From positions 434,001-498,000 of the forward strand of contig NZ_CALCZQ010000030.1 in the NCBI RefSeq assembly GCF_937903345.1: a stretch of DNA of 64,000 nucleotides. The letters are read 5' to 3'. The position numbers were made by a program, and so were the translations under genes. Within the stretch, counting starts at the first letter, position 1. Every line of letters begins with the position of its first letter. Shown one piece after another: positions 27,013 to 34,907 of this stretch. The DNA comes from an uncultured Emticicia sp. Lineage in GTDB: Bacteria; Bacteroidota; Bacteroidia; Cytophagales; Spirosomataceae. The notes under the pieces were generated by a model. It did no database searches, had not been told where the DNA came from, and was given only the letters and a program-made list of their open reading frames with translations.

Positions 27013-28242
27013 ATGTTTAAAAATACGCTTACCTCATTGCTAGTTCTTAGTTTTTTTGTTGGATATTCTCAAAATAAAACTACTTGTATTGCAGAGATAA
27101 ATGCCATTATTCAGAATTATATTGATCAATCGAAGATTCCGGGTGCAGTAATACAAGTCAAAAAAGGAAATGAAGTTATACTTAAAAAAGCGTACGGGTA
27201 TGCTCAAATAAAGGATTTTTATGGCAATGTTTTGGAGAATCCTGAAAAGACATCTATAAAGCACTTATATGATATTGCCTCTTTGACCAAAGTCGTCGGA
27301 ACAACAGCTTCTATGATGCTTTTGGTTGATGCTGGTAAAATTAATGTTGAAGATAAAGTTGGAAAATATATTCAAGGATTTAATCAGCCCGACAAAAAAG
27401 ATATTACAATTCGTCATTTACTTTCACATACTTCTGGTTTATATGATTGGTATCCTCTCTATTATCGTTGTAAAACCAAACAAGAAACTTTCAAATTTAT
27501 TGAGGAATTACCACTTAAATTTCCAGTAGGAGAGGGAAGACATTACAGCGATTTAGGTTTTACGATATTGGGCGAAATCATCGAAAAAATCTCTAATAAA
27601 CCTTTAAATGTTTTTATGGAAGAAAATATTTTTCGACCGCTAAAAATGATCAATACCACTTATCGCCCTAACGATTCTGGTCGAAAATTTAAAATTGCAG
27701 CTACTTCTCATGGAAATCCTTACGAGAAGCGGATGCTTGAAGACTCAACTTTGGGGTTTAAAATTAAATCAATCGACCCAAACTCTTGGAATGCTTGGCG
27801 TCAGTACACATTAAAAGGTGAAGCAAATGATGGAAACACTTGGTATGCCAATGAGGGAGTTTCGGGAGCAGCAGGTATTTTTTCGACGATAGATGATTTA
27901 CAAATTTTAGTCGATATACTAAGGAATGCTGGTAAAAATGGCAAAAAACAATTTATTAAAGAGAAAACAATTCAGCTTTTTCTTGAAAAAGATACATATA
28001 AAAATGGACTTGGTTGGATGATGGATAATCAAAATGCATTTATGAAAGATGCCAGCAAAGGCTCTTTTGGTCATACTGGTTTTACAGGTACGAGTATTTC
28101 AGTTGTACCTGATGAAAACATTTCAATTGTTTTATTAATTAATCGACAAAATATAGGTTTGTCTTCTACAAAAGACTATTTCAATGTAAATCCAATTAGA
28201 GAACAAGTTTTCAAGACCGTTATGAAGTATTATGGCCATTGA
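27013..28242 (+). CDS. Secreted serine hydrolase, beta-lactamase class C / S12 family
   Basis: The protein has 409 residues with a signal peptide ending near FVGYSQ. The serine-lysine pair S90-x-x-K93 lies in DIASLTKVVG, a YSD triad replaces the more common YxN (RHYSDLGFTILGEI), and HTG near the C-terminus (FGHTGFTGTS) stands for the KTG box. This group includes esterases, D-aminopeptidases and penicillin-binding-like hydrolases as well as class C beta-lactamases, so resistance cannot be inferred from family membership. It is probably periplasmic or lipid-facing and is transcribed alone. Confidence 0.85.
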   Translation: MFKNTLTSLLVLSFFVGYSQNKTTCIAEINAIIQNYIDQSKIPGAVIQVKKGNEVILKKAYGYAQIKDFYGNVLENPEKTSIKHLYDIASLTKVVGTTASMMLLVDAGKINVEDKVGKYIQGFNQPDKKDITIRHLLSHTSGLYDWYPLYYRCKTKQETFKFIEELPLKFPVGEGRHYSDLGFTILGEIIEKISNKPLNVFMEENIFRPLKMINTTYRPNDSGRKFKIAATSHGNPYEKRMLEDSTLGFKIKSIDPNSWNAWRQYTLKGEANDGNTWYANEGVSGAAGIFSTIDDLQILVDILRNAGKNGKKQFIKEKTIQLFLEKDTYKNGLGWMMDNQNAFMKDASKGSFGHTGFTGTSISVVPDENISIVLLINRQNIGLSSTKDYFNVNPIREQVFKTVMKYYGH

Positions 28243-28751
28243 AATTTTAAATAAGTGGTAGAATTGATGATGTAATTGATTGATGCTTAGCTTTTAAATA
28301 TTGATGATGAATAGTAAATCAACCTTCCAAATACTAAAAATCGTATAAACAGCTATAATCAAATTTAAATCACTAAATCTGTATACTATACTTAAATAAG
28401 AAATCTCACTTTTGGTTGATAAATAAATATGTATTCTGTTCGTATATTTTTTTTTATTATGACCTATTCACTGATGCAGTTGAAACCCGCAATGGATATT
28501 GAACGGCTGACACCTAAACTAGATTCCATTATGGATTATATTTTAGCCATACCTATTGTTCAATTTGCCAACATTCAGTTAAAAGGGGACAATATTAATC
28601 GAAAAACGGTAATGATGTAAATTATTGATTTTAGTATTTTGTCACTGATTCGTACCATCTCTTGTGTCGAATCGCTGCGGAGAACCATCTTATGTCTTTT
28701 GTCTCAGAACTTATCACACTTTTGCTTACTAATTCAATTGATTTCAAAATT
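28243..28751. other. 509-base region without a convincing gene
   Basis: It lies between the serine hydrolase and the Cas4-like gene, both on the plus strand. A 63-codon open frame (28429-28620) begins with a hydrophobic stretch, but I recognise no homology and no clear start signal; it may be a small gene, a decayed fragment or chance. No hairpin, promoter pair or repeat stands out. Confidence 0.4.
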
Positions 28752-29399
28752 ATGCCAAATTACCTTTTTTCAAAAACTGCTTACATCAAAGGGGTTCAAT
28801 GTGATAAACAATTATATCTTTATAAACATCATTATAAACTTCAAGACCCGCTAAGTCCTGAAACCATGGCGAAGTTTAGAGGTGGACATGATTTTGAGGA
28901 TGCATATCGTGCCGCTAAATTCCCATTTGCAGTTGATATTGAGAAAATTGCCAAAAACAGAAATGAATATCAAACGCTTACCCAAAAAGTTTTACAAAAG
29001 CAAGTTGCTGATATTTTTGAGGCGACATTTGTGTATCAAGATGTTTTGGTGATGAATGATGTTTTAACTCGAAGTGGCGGAAAATGGGAGATTCAGGAAA
29101 TAAAAAATAGTTCAGAATTAAAACCAACCCATATTCAGGATATTGCCTTGCAATATTTTGTAACTAAGGGAGCCTTAGGAAAAGAACTTGATGCCAAGAT
29201 AGTATTGAATGATGGTGCTAATGCTTATACAATAATTGACGTTACTGCCGAAGTGAAAGTTTTGCAAGATAATATTGCGGCAAATATTCAACGATTTAAA
29301 AATATTTTGGACCAAGACTCAGTTCCGCCAATAAATATTGGTAGTCAATGCGAAGTGCCTTATAAATGCAGTTTTTTTGGATATTGCCATAAGGCATAA
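28752..29399 (+). CDS. Cas4-like PD-(D/E)XK nuclease with Fe-S cysteines
   Basis: From ATG 28752 the protein has 215 residues. It opens with KTAYIKGVQCDKQLYL, like Cas4 and the N-terminal half of DUF2779 proteins. It has a nuclease core with D103 (VLVMNDVL) and E116-x-K118 (EIQEIKNSS), followed by a helix containing IALQYF. C17 and the C-terminal cluster C200, C206 and C212 (QCEVPYKCSFFGYC) could hold a 4Fe-4S cluster. DUF2779 proteins are usually about twice this length with a second domain that is missing here. No CRISPR array or other cas gene is nearby, so a DNA-repair or defence role is open. Upstream in-frame starts give an unrelated N-terminal extension. Confidence 0.72.
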   Translation: MPNYLFSKTAYIKGVQCDKQLYLYKHHYKLQDPLSPETMAKFRGGHDFEDAYRAAKFPFAVDIEKIAKNRNEYQTLTQKVLQKQVADIFEATFVYQDVLVMNDVLTRSGGKWEIQEIKNSSELKPTHIQDIALQYFVTKGALGKELDAKIVLNDGANAYTIIDVTAEVKVLQDNIAANIQRFKNILDQDSVPPINIGSQCEVPYKCSFFGYCHKA

Positions 29400-29400
29400 A

Positions 29401-29439
29401 AAAAACGGTAGCAAGAGCAATCTTGCTAACGTTTTTTTT
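29401..29439. terminator. Bidirectional terminator between Cas4-like and lytic transglycosylase genes
   Basis: A 16-base stem with one G-A mismatch (29401-29416 with 29421-29436) and a 4-base loop has an A-run on one side and a T-run on the other. It lies between convergent genes. Confidence 0.85.
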
Positions 29440-29453
29440 AATTTTATTGCAAA

Positions 29454-30974
29454 TTAAACGATTTTCAATTTCTGCCCTTTTTTTACAGCATTTGAGCGTA
29501 AACCGTTTATTTTCTTTATTTTTTCAATCGAAATTCCTCCATATCTTTGCGAAATACTCCAAAGTGTGTCGCCTCTTTGCACAACGTGATATTTAGGTTT
29601 TGCTTTATCAATCGTTTTCTTAGATTTTCTTTCTTCTTTGATAGTTCGTTCAACCTCCACAACCTCTTCAACATCATCAAAAATCACTAATTTCTGACCA
29701 CGGATAATTTTTGATGATTTTAGGTGATTCCAAACCTTCAAATCATACATATCAACATCATATTTATCGGCAATACGATTCAGAACATCACCTCTTTTTA
29801 CTGTATAAATCTTCTTCTTTACCTTACGAATCTTCTTGATTTCATCTTCAAGCTTTTCTGGTTTTTCATTTTCTTCTGTTCCATTATCATCAATCGAGGC
29901 TCTTGTTGAACCACCACCTATGATAACAACACCGTTTTCAGGCATATCTTTAGAAGATGCCAACATTACTGATACTCCGTTTTGGCGTTGCGATGAATCT
30001 AAAATCATCTGGCGATTTGCTTCAAAAAAGGCATAGTTTTCAACTGGAATTTTTAATTCAAAACCTCTTGAATGACTTGGAAGAACTCCTTTCAAGATAG
30101 AAGGATTATGCTTCTGAATATCATCAATACTGATGCCACTCATATTTGAGAAAATTTCTAGGTCTAAAAATCCATCAATTATTACTTTTTCAACAGCTAC
30201 AGGCTCCATGATCTCTTCCGCGAAAATCCCATATTCATCAGCATGATTCATCATGTACATAATAGCGGTGAACTGAGGAACATACGCACGAGTATCTTTG
30301 TGCAGATAAGGGTGCAATTGCCAATAATTGGTAATGTTTCCTGCACGGCGAATTGCACGGCGTAAATTTCCTGGACCTGTATTGTAGGAAGCCAATACCA
30401 ATTCCCAATCTCCGAAGATATTATACAGTTGTCGGAAATATTTGCAAGCAGCTTCTGTTGATTTTTCAATGTCCATACGGTCGTCTACATACTCATCAAC
30501 ACGCAGTCCAAAATCTTTGCCTGTGGGTTTCATAAACTGCCAAAGACCAACAGCTTTGGCGTGAGAAATGGCTTTTGGATTCAAACCTGACTCAAGCATC
30601 GAAAGATACTTTAGTTCATCAGGCATATTATATTTGGCCAAATATTTTTCAAAAATTGGAAAGTAAAAGTTTTTGCGTTCGAGCATTTTTTTTGTAAAGC
30701 TCGGTTTTTTGTAAATGAAATAATCAACGAAGCTTTGCACAATAGAATTATACTGAAGAGGAATCGAACGCTGCATATTCTGAAATCCTTCCTTTACTCT
30801 GTTTACATTTGCAGTCGGAATAAATGTTTCAATTGTTTGGAGTTCATCAACAAGCGAGTCTTCTGCCGAGACAGTAATTGCTTCTTCCGGAATTACAGAT
30901 TGTGCATTTGTTATAGAAACACCACAACCCAAAAAACTCGATAGGATAAGAATTTTTTTTGATATCTTCATCAT
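29454..30974 (-). CDS. LysM-containing lytic transglycosylase (MltD-like)
   Basis: This 506-residue exported protein has an N-terminal signal peptide with a cysteine in the hydrophobic region (LSSFLGCGVSITNAQ). The lysozyme-like SLT domain, about residues 105-260, has its catalytic glutamate at E128 in LSMLESGLNP, followed by AVGLWQFM and LASYNTGPGN. After a linker rich in acidic and basic residues come two LysM peptidoglycan-binding modules (IYTVKRGDVLNRIADKY and YHVVQRGDTLWSISQRY). It cleaves the glycan strand of peptidoglycan with formation of an anhydro-muramyl end. It appears monocistronic. Confidence 0.92.
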   Translation of the reverse strand: MMKISKKILILSSFLGCGVSITNAQSVIPEEAITVSAEDSLVDELQTIETFIPTANVNRVKEGFQNMQRSIPLQYNSIVQSFVDYFIYKKPSFTKKMLERKNFYFPIFEKYLAKYNMPDELKYLSMLESGLNPKAISHAKAVGLWQFMKPTGKDFGLRVDEYVDDRMDIEKSTEAACKYFRQLYNIFGDWELVLASYNTGPGNLRRAIRRAGNITNYWQLHPYLHKDTRAYVPQFTAIMYMMNHADEYGIFAEEIMEPVAVEKVIIDGFLDLEIFSNMSGISIDDIQKHNPSILKGVLPSHSRGFELKIPVENYAFFEANRQMILDSSQRQNGVSVMLASSKDMPENGVVIIGGGSTRASIDDNGTEENEKPEKLEDEIKKIRKVKKKIYTVKRGDVLNRIADKYDVDMYDLKVWNHLKSSKIIRGQKLVIFDDVEEVVEVERTIKEERKSKKTIDKAKPKYHVVQRGDTLWSISQRYGGISIEKIKKINGLRSNAVKKGQKLKIV

Positions 30975-31131
30975 TATGATATATTAGCGAAGGTATTATA
31001 CGCTTGGTTTTTGATATTAGGAAAGCAAAACATTATCAAAAATAATTCAAAACTACTTTTTTGTCAAGTAAATTATGGTTTATTTTTATATTTTCAATTA
31101 TTTCTGAATATACTATTTGTTTAAAAATAAT

Positions 31132-32550
31132 TTACTGCTCTAATGACTTTGCAAAGGCGAGCATATTTGATTCATCAAAATTCTTGCCAAGAATCTGAAT
31201 TCCAATCGGTAACCCATCTGAATTTTTTCCATTTGGTATCGAAATGCACGGATTCCCTATTACATTTGCTTGAACAGTAAAGATATCCATCAAAAACATT
31301 TGTAATTGGTCGTCTACTTTTTCTCCAATTTTGATTGCTGGCGTTGGTGTTGTAGGTGATATCAGAAAATCATATTTTGACAAAATTTCATCTGTCGATT
31401 CTTTTATCAAACGTCTAACCCTCTGTGCTTTGGTGTAATAAGCATCATAATAATCTGCACTAAGTACGAAAGTGCCTAAAATTATCCGCCGACGAACCTC
31501 TGCACCGAAACCCTCTGCACGAGATTTTTTATAGAGTTGTTCTAAATTTTTAACACCTCCTGCACGATGTCCAAAACGGACGCCATCGAATCTGGAGAGA
31601 TTTGAACTTGCTTCTGCTGTTGTCAGGATATAATATGTTGGTAATAAATACTTCATCAAAGGATAGTCAACCGCCTCAACAATATGTCCTTTTGCCCTTA
31701 ACTGTTCAATTTTTTCTGTTGTATTTTTTCTTACATCCTCGTCGAGGCCTTCACTTTCAAGTGCTTCACGCATGTAGGCCAGGCGATACTGTTTTTTGGG
31801 AATTAGATTTTGGCTGTATTCAGGTACCTCAAGGTGCGAAACGGTGCTATCATGTTCGTCAGCACCTGCAATGATTTCGAGTAGAAGTGCTGCATCCTCA
31901 ACCGATTTGGTAATTGGCCCGATACAATCAAAAGATGATGCATAGGCAATTAGCCCCCAACGGGAAACTCTTGAATAAGTTGGTTTTAAGCCAACTACAC
32001 CGCAAAATGCCGCTGGCTGACGAACAGAACCTCCAGTATCAGAACCCAACGACGCCAAGCACATATCGGCCTGAACTGCTACAGCTGATGCTCCAGATGA
32101 ACCCCCTGGCACACGAGTTGGGTCAGCAAAGTTTAGTGTTGGGCCAAAAGCAGAATTTTCATTGGATGAACCCATCGCAAACTCATCACAGTTTTGGCGA
32201 CCAATAATTATAGCATCTTCGGCTAAAATTCGTTCTACGGCAGTAGCTGTAAATTGAGACTGAAAGCCACCCAAGATTTTACTCGATGCTTGTAATCCAT
32301 GGTTTTCGTAAGCCAATACATCTTTCAATCCAATGACCATACCCGCTAAGCGTCCAGCTGTACCATCTTTGATTTTCTGGTCAACATTTTCTGCTTGTTT
32401 GATGGCTTCATTTGCATATACTTCCAAAAAAACATTGAGGTTTTTATTAACTTCTATCTGTTCTAAATAATGCTTTACCAACGATAAGCAATTAGTTTCG
32501 CCGCTATAAATCGCCTGTTTTACTGCTTTGAATGAATTGTATTTGGTCAT
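31132..32550 (-). CDS. gatA: Aspartyl/glutamyl-tRNA amidotransferase subunit A
   Basis: The ATG at 32550 gives 472 residues and begins at the family position (MTKYNSFKAVKQAI); a longer frame to 32619 would run through a terminator hairpin. The amidase triad is intact: K76 (VIGLKDVLAY), S151 (PGGSSGAS) and S175 (DTGGSVRQPAAFCG). GatA releases ammonia from glutamine for GatB to convert Glu-tRNA(Gln) or Asp-tRNA(Asn). gatB and gatC are not in this window. The gene lies just behind a hairpin and T-run on its own strand (32616-32569), which would place its expression under read-through or attenuation. Confidence 0.96.
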   Translation of the reverse strand: MTKYNSFKAVKQAIYSGETNCLSLVKHYLEQIEVNKNLNVFLEVYANEAIKQAENVDQKIKDGTAGRLAGMVIGLKDVLAYENHGLQASSKILGGFQSQFTATAVERILAEDAIIIGRQNCDEFAMGSSNENSAFGPTLNFADPTRVPGGSSGASAVAVQADMCLASLGSDTGGSVRQPAAFCGVVGLKPTYSRVSRWGLIAYASSFDCIGPITKSVEDAALLLEIIAGADEHDSTVSHLEVPEYSQNLIPKKQYRLAYMREALESEGLDEDVRKNTTEKIEQLRAKGHIVEAVDYPLMKYLLPTYYILTTAEASSNLSRFDGVRFGHRAGGVKNLEQLYKKSRAEGFGAEVRRRIILGTFVLSADYYDAYYTKAQRVRRLIKESTDEILSKYDFLISPTTPTPAIKIGEKVDDQLQMFLMDIFTVQANVIGNPCISIPNGKNSDGLPIGIQILGKNFDESNMLAFAKSLEQ

Positions 32551-32564
32551 TTTAAAATCATGAT

Positions 32565-32616
32565 AATGAAAAACAAAAAAACAACAGTCACTCAGCTTTT
32601 GGCTGGGTGCTGTTGT
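32565..32616 (-). terminator. Terminator between tatA and gatA, possibly an attenuator of gatA
   Basis: On the minus strand a hairpin (ACAACAG at 32581-32587 pairs with 32610-32616, continuing inward through CAGC/GCTG) is followed by a run of T residues broken by one G (32581 down to 32569). It ends about 20 bases before the gatA start codon, and no separate gatA promoter is visible between them. Confidence 0.65.
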
Positions 32617-32699
32617 CAAGGTGTTGCCAAATTAAAGTTGCCTGTAATTGAATCAGATATTTGATTATGGAAGGCAATAATAATTTGACAAAAAGGCCC

Positions 32700-32876
32700 T
32701 TATTTTTCTTCTGAAGTTGCTTTTTCGATATTTTCTTTCACTTCACGTGAAGCATCTTTAAATTCACGGATGCCTTTACCCAATCCACGAGCAAGTTCAG
32801 GAAGTTTTTTTGCACCGAAAAAGAAAAGAATTACAACCAAAATCAAAATCATTTCTGTACTACCGAGACCGAACAT
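32700..32876 (-). CDS. tatA: Twin-arginine translocase subunit TatA/TatE
   Basis: This 58-residue protein starts MFGLGSTEMILILVVILFFF, a single membrane helix preceded by the short periplasmic GLGSTE segment, followed by the hinge FGAKKLPELARGLGKGIREFK and a charged amphipathic tail. That is the complete TatA pattern. TatA oligomers form the passage for folded proteins carrying RR signal peptides; the M19-like protein encoded at 50292-51416 has such a signal. tatC is not adjacent. A -7-like TACATTTG lies on the minus strand at 32958-32951, about 75 bases upstream. Confidence 0.93.
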   Translation of the reverse strand: MFGLGSTEMILILVVILFFFGAKKLPELARGLGKGIREFKDASREVKENIEKATSEEK

Positions 32877-32950
32877 AATATTATTTATTTAAAGTGTTTT
32901 TTTAGTCTATATACTACTGACAACTGTCTGCAGTATTTTTTATTCTATTA

Positions 32951-32958
32951 CAAATGTA
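32951..32958 (-). promoter_or_regulatory. Candidate tatA -7 element
   Basis: Read on the minus strand this is TACATTTG, an exact match to TAnnTTTG. No -33 TTG is found at 19-21 bases. Transcription would start near 32944 with a leader of about 68 bases. Confidence 0.35.
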
Positions 32959-33106
32959 AAAGTAAATTAGAAATTAAAAAATTAATTTCGTCTTAAACTT
33001 TTTAAATCTATTATCAGATATTTTATTCAAAAACTGCTATATTTTTCTAAAAAAGTCTTATTATCAATTAATTTTTATTGTATGTCGATTGAAAAGTTGG
33101 TATTGT

Positions 33107-33535
33107 CTATTTCTTATTTTTCCATTGGTTAAATTTTAATAGCTCCTCGTCTATGCTTTTAAAAATAAAAACCAACAATGCAACATCATCGCTTAGGCCT
33201 ATAAGAGGCAAAAAGTCTGGAATGATATCAATCGGTGAAATAAAATACACAAAAGCGGCAATGATTTTTACTAAACTACTTAGCTCAATTTGGCGATAAT
33301 CGCCTATGGCGTAAGCCTTTATGAGTGTACCCATGATTGTAATTTTCTCTCTAATAACATCAAAAATCCCTCCAATACCCATTTCTTGGGTTTTGATGAG
33401 GGTGGTTTGCAATAGTTTTAACAAACTTTTAGCATTTTTTGCGATTCTAGGTGCCTTTCCCAAAGCACTTTTATAAATGGCAGATTCAATGATTTTTGAC
33501 AGCAAACTTTGTGTTGAACTCGCTTCGGTACTCAT
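33107..33535 (-). CDS. YkvA-family (DUF1232) small membrane-associated protein
   Basis: ATG 33535 gives 142 residues; longer frames add an unrelated lysine-rich N-terminus. The DUF1232 core lies in the C-terminal half: DYRQIELSSLVKIIAAFVYF, then the family signature SPIDIIPDFLPLIGLSDDVALL. This forms one or two membrane-associated helices. The first half is basic and helical. YkvA proteins are widespread and their function is unknown. The gene reads away from mdh across a 335-base spacer. Confidence 0.82.
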   Translation of the reverse strand: MSTEASSTQSLLSKIIESAIYKSALGKAPRIAKNAKSLLKLLQTTLIKTQEMGIGGIFDVIREKITIMGTLIKAYAIGDYRQIELSSLVKIIAAFVYFISPIDIIPDFLPLIGLSDDVALLVFIFKSIDEELLKFNQWKNKK

Positions 33536-33870
33536 TTTATTAGGTATTGTGCTATATAAATGAAATTTTTTATGTTTGTAATGTGTTAAAGTTTTTGTGA
33601 AAAAAAACTTCATGAAAGCCTCTTTGTTTTCGAAATATACATTAGAAACGTAAATTATATAAAAATTATTCATCAAATATTAAAAATGCAAAAAAAACAT
33701 TCAAATACATTGTTTTGTATTAGTTTTGTCCACAAAATTTGTTGATTGAAAACAATAATTCATAATTTATAAAATTCCTGCCAAAAACTGACCCCAAGGC
33801 ATGAAATAACACTTAAAAGTTCCTCCGTCGGGCTGGGGTCGCACACGACATCGGGGGCTTAAAAAAAACT
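33536..33870. other. 335-base spacer with mdh promoter candidate and leader
   Basis: The left half is AT-rich and contains no convincing gene. TAGTTTTG at 33721-33728 fits the -7 consensus for mdh and would give a leader of about 135 bases. The last 80 bases are markedly GC-rich and structured. Confidence 0.45.
33790..33860 (+). ncRNA. GC-rich structured mdh leader, possible pseudoknot
   Basis: These 71 bases are about 56% GC in a roughly 35% GC neighbourhood and end 10 bases before mdh. GACCCCA (33790-33796) can pair with TGGGGTC (33834-33840). CCTCCG (33822-33827), inside that loop, can pair with CGGGGG (33852-33857), beyond it. The two helices interleave, as in an H-type pseudoknot. The second helix lies where ribosomes would load, so it could control mdh translation. 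I do not recognise a described riboswitch class. Confidence 0.4.
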
Positions 33871-34809
33871 ATGAAAGTAACAGTAGTAGGTGCAGGTGCG
33901 GTTGGTGCAACCACAGCCGATAACATTGCTCGTAAGCAAATCGTAGATGAAGTTGTATTGCTCGATATTAAGCAAGGAGTTGCTGAAGGAAAAGCAATGG
34001 ACTTAATGCAAACGGCTTCATTAGAGGGCTTCGATACAACAATTATCGGTTCGACAAATGATTACACTAAAACTGCAAAATCTGATGTAGTTGTTATTAC
34101 TTCAGGTTTACCACGTAAGCCGGGTATGACTCGCGAAGAATTAATTGGCATCAATGCCGGTATCGTTAGAGATGTAGTGACCAAAATCTTGACTCACTCA
34201 CCAAAAGCGATTTTGTTGATTGTTTCTAACCCAATGGATACTATGACTTACCTGGCTTATCAGGTAGCTCAAGAAATGGGTGTAAACAAAAAACGCATCA
34301 TTGGAATGGGTGGTTCTTTAGATTCATCACGTTTCCGTTATTTTTTGTCGCAAGCAACTGGTTTTGCTCAAAGTGATATTCACGGACAGGTAATCGGTGG
34401 ACACGGGGACACCACGATGATTCCTTTGACACGTTTGGCCACAGTGAATAGTATCCCAGTAACCCGTTTTTTATCGAAGGAAGTCCTTGAAAAAGTTGCC
34501 GCTGATACAATGGTTGGTGGTGCTACGCTTACAGGTTTGTTGGGCACTTCGGCTTGGTACGCTCCAGGTATCGCATCATGTGCAGTGGTAGAGGCTATCG
34601 TACGTGACGAGAAAAAAGTAATTCCTTCGAGTGTTTACTTAAATGGCGAGTACGGTCAAAAAGACATTTGTATGGGTGTGCCAGTCATAATTGGGCGTAA
34701 TGGTTGGGAAAAAATCATTAATATCCGTTTGAGCCAAGAAGAACAAGCCGCTTTTGCAAAATCGGCTGAAGCAGTTAGAAATATGAATAATGTTTTAGCT
34801 ACATTGTAA
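33871..34809 (+). CDS. mdh: Malate dehydrogenase
   Basis: The protein has 312 residues, typical of the LDH-like bacterial malate dehydrogenases. It has the NAD-binding MKVTVVGAGAVGATTADN at the N-terminus and acidic LLDI after strand two. The substrate-binding arginines lie in GLPRKPGMTREEL, followed by NAGIV, VSNPMDTMTYLA, the catalytic histidine in GGHGDTTMIP, and the third substrate arginine in LDSSRFR. It interconverts malate and oxaloacetate in the TCA cycle. A strong terminator follows, so the gene is monocistronic. The GC-rich structured leader suggests post-transcriptional control. Confidence 0.97.
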   Translation: MKVTVVGAGAVGATTADNIARKQIVDEVVLLDIKQGVAEGKAMDLMQTASLEGFDTTIIGSTNDYTKTAKSDVVVITSGLPRKPGMTREELIGINAGIVRDVVTKILTHSPKAILLIVSNPMDTMTYLAYQVAQEMGVNKKRIIGMGGSLDSSRFRYFLSQATGFAQSDIHGQVIGGHGDTTMIPLTRLATVNSIPVTRFLSKEVLEKVAADTMVGGATLTGLLGTSAWYAPGIASCAVVEAIVRDEKKVIPSSVYLNGEYGQKDICMGVPVIIGRNGWEKIINIRLSQEEQAAFAKSAEAVRNMNNVLATL

Positions 34810-34830
34810 TATTTATTGAATTCTTTTTGA

Positions 34831-34865
34831 AAACTCGTAGAATGCTATTTCTACGAGTTTTTTTT
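34831..34865 (+). terminator. mdh terminator
   Basis: A perfect 10-bp stem (34831-34840 with 34851-34860) and 10-base loop are followed by T residues to 34865. Confidence 0.9.
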
Positions 34866-34907
34866 AATCTAAATTTGCCGTAATTTGCACAAAAATTAAG
34901 AAGAAAT

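Noticed and set aside
27013..28242. Beta-lactamase resistance gene
   Set aside because: Only the broad S12 fold motifs are visible, with YSD and HTG variants common in esterases, so antibiotic resistance is not supported.
28429..28620. Small gene of 63 codons
   Set aside because: No homology, no clear start signal and no partner; kept only as a remark on the spacer.
32551..32619. N-terminal extension of GatA to 32619
   Set aside because: It would translate the terminator hairpin and has no counterpart in GatA proteins; ATG 32550 fits the family.
33790..33860. SAM-II or preQ1 riboswitch before mdh
   Set aside because: Both are H-type pseudoknots, but the helix sequences and loop lengths do not match what I know of those classes, and mdh is not one of their usual target genes.
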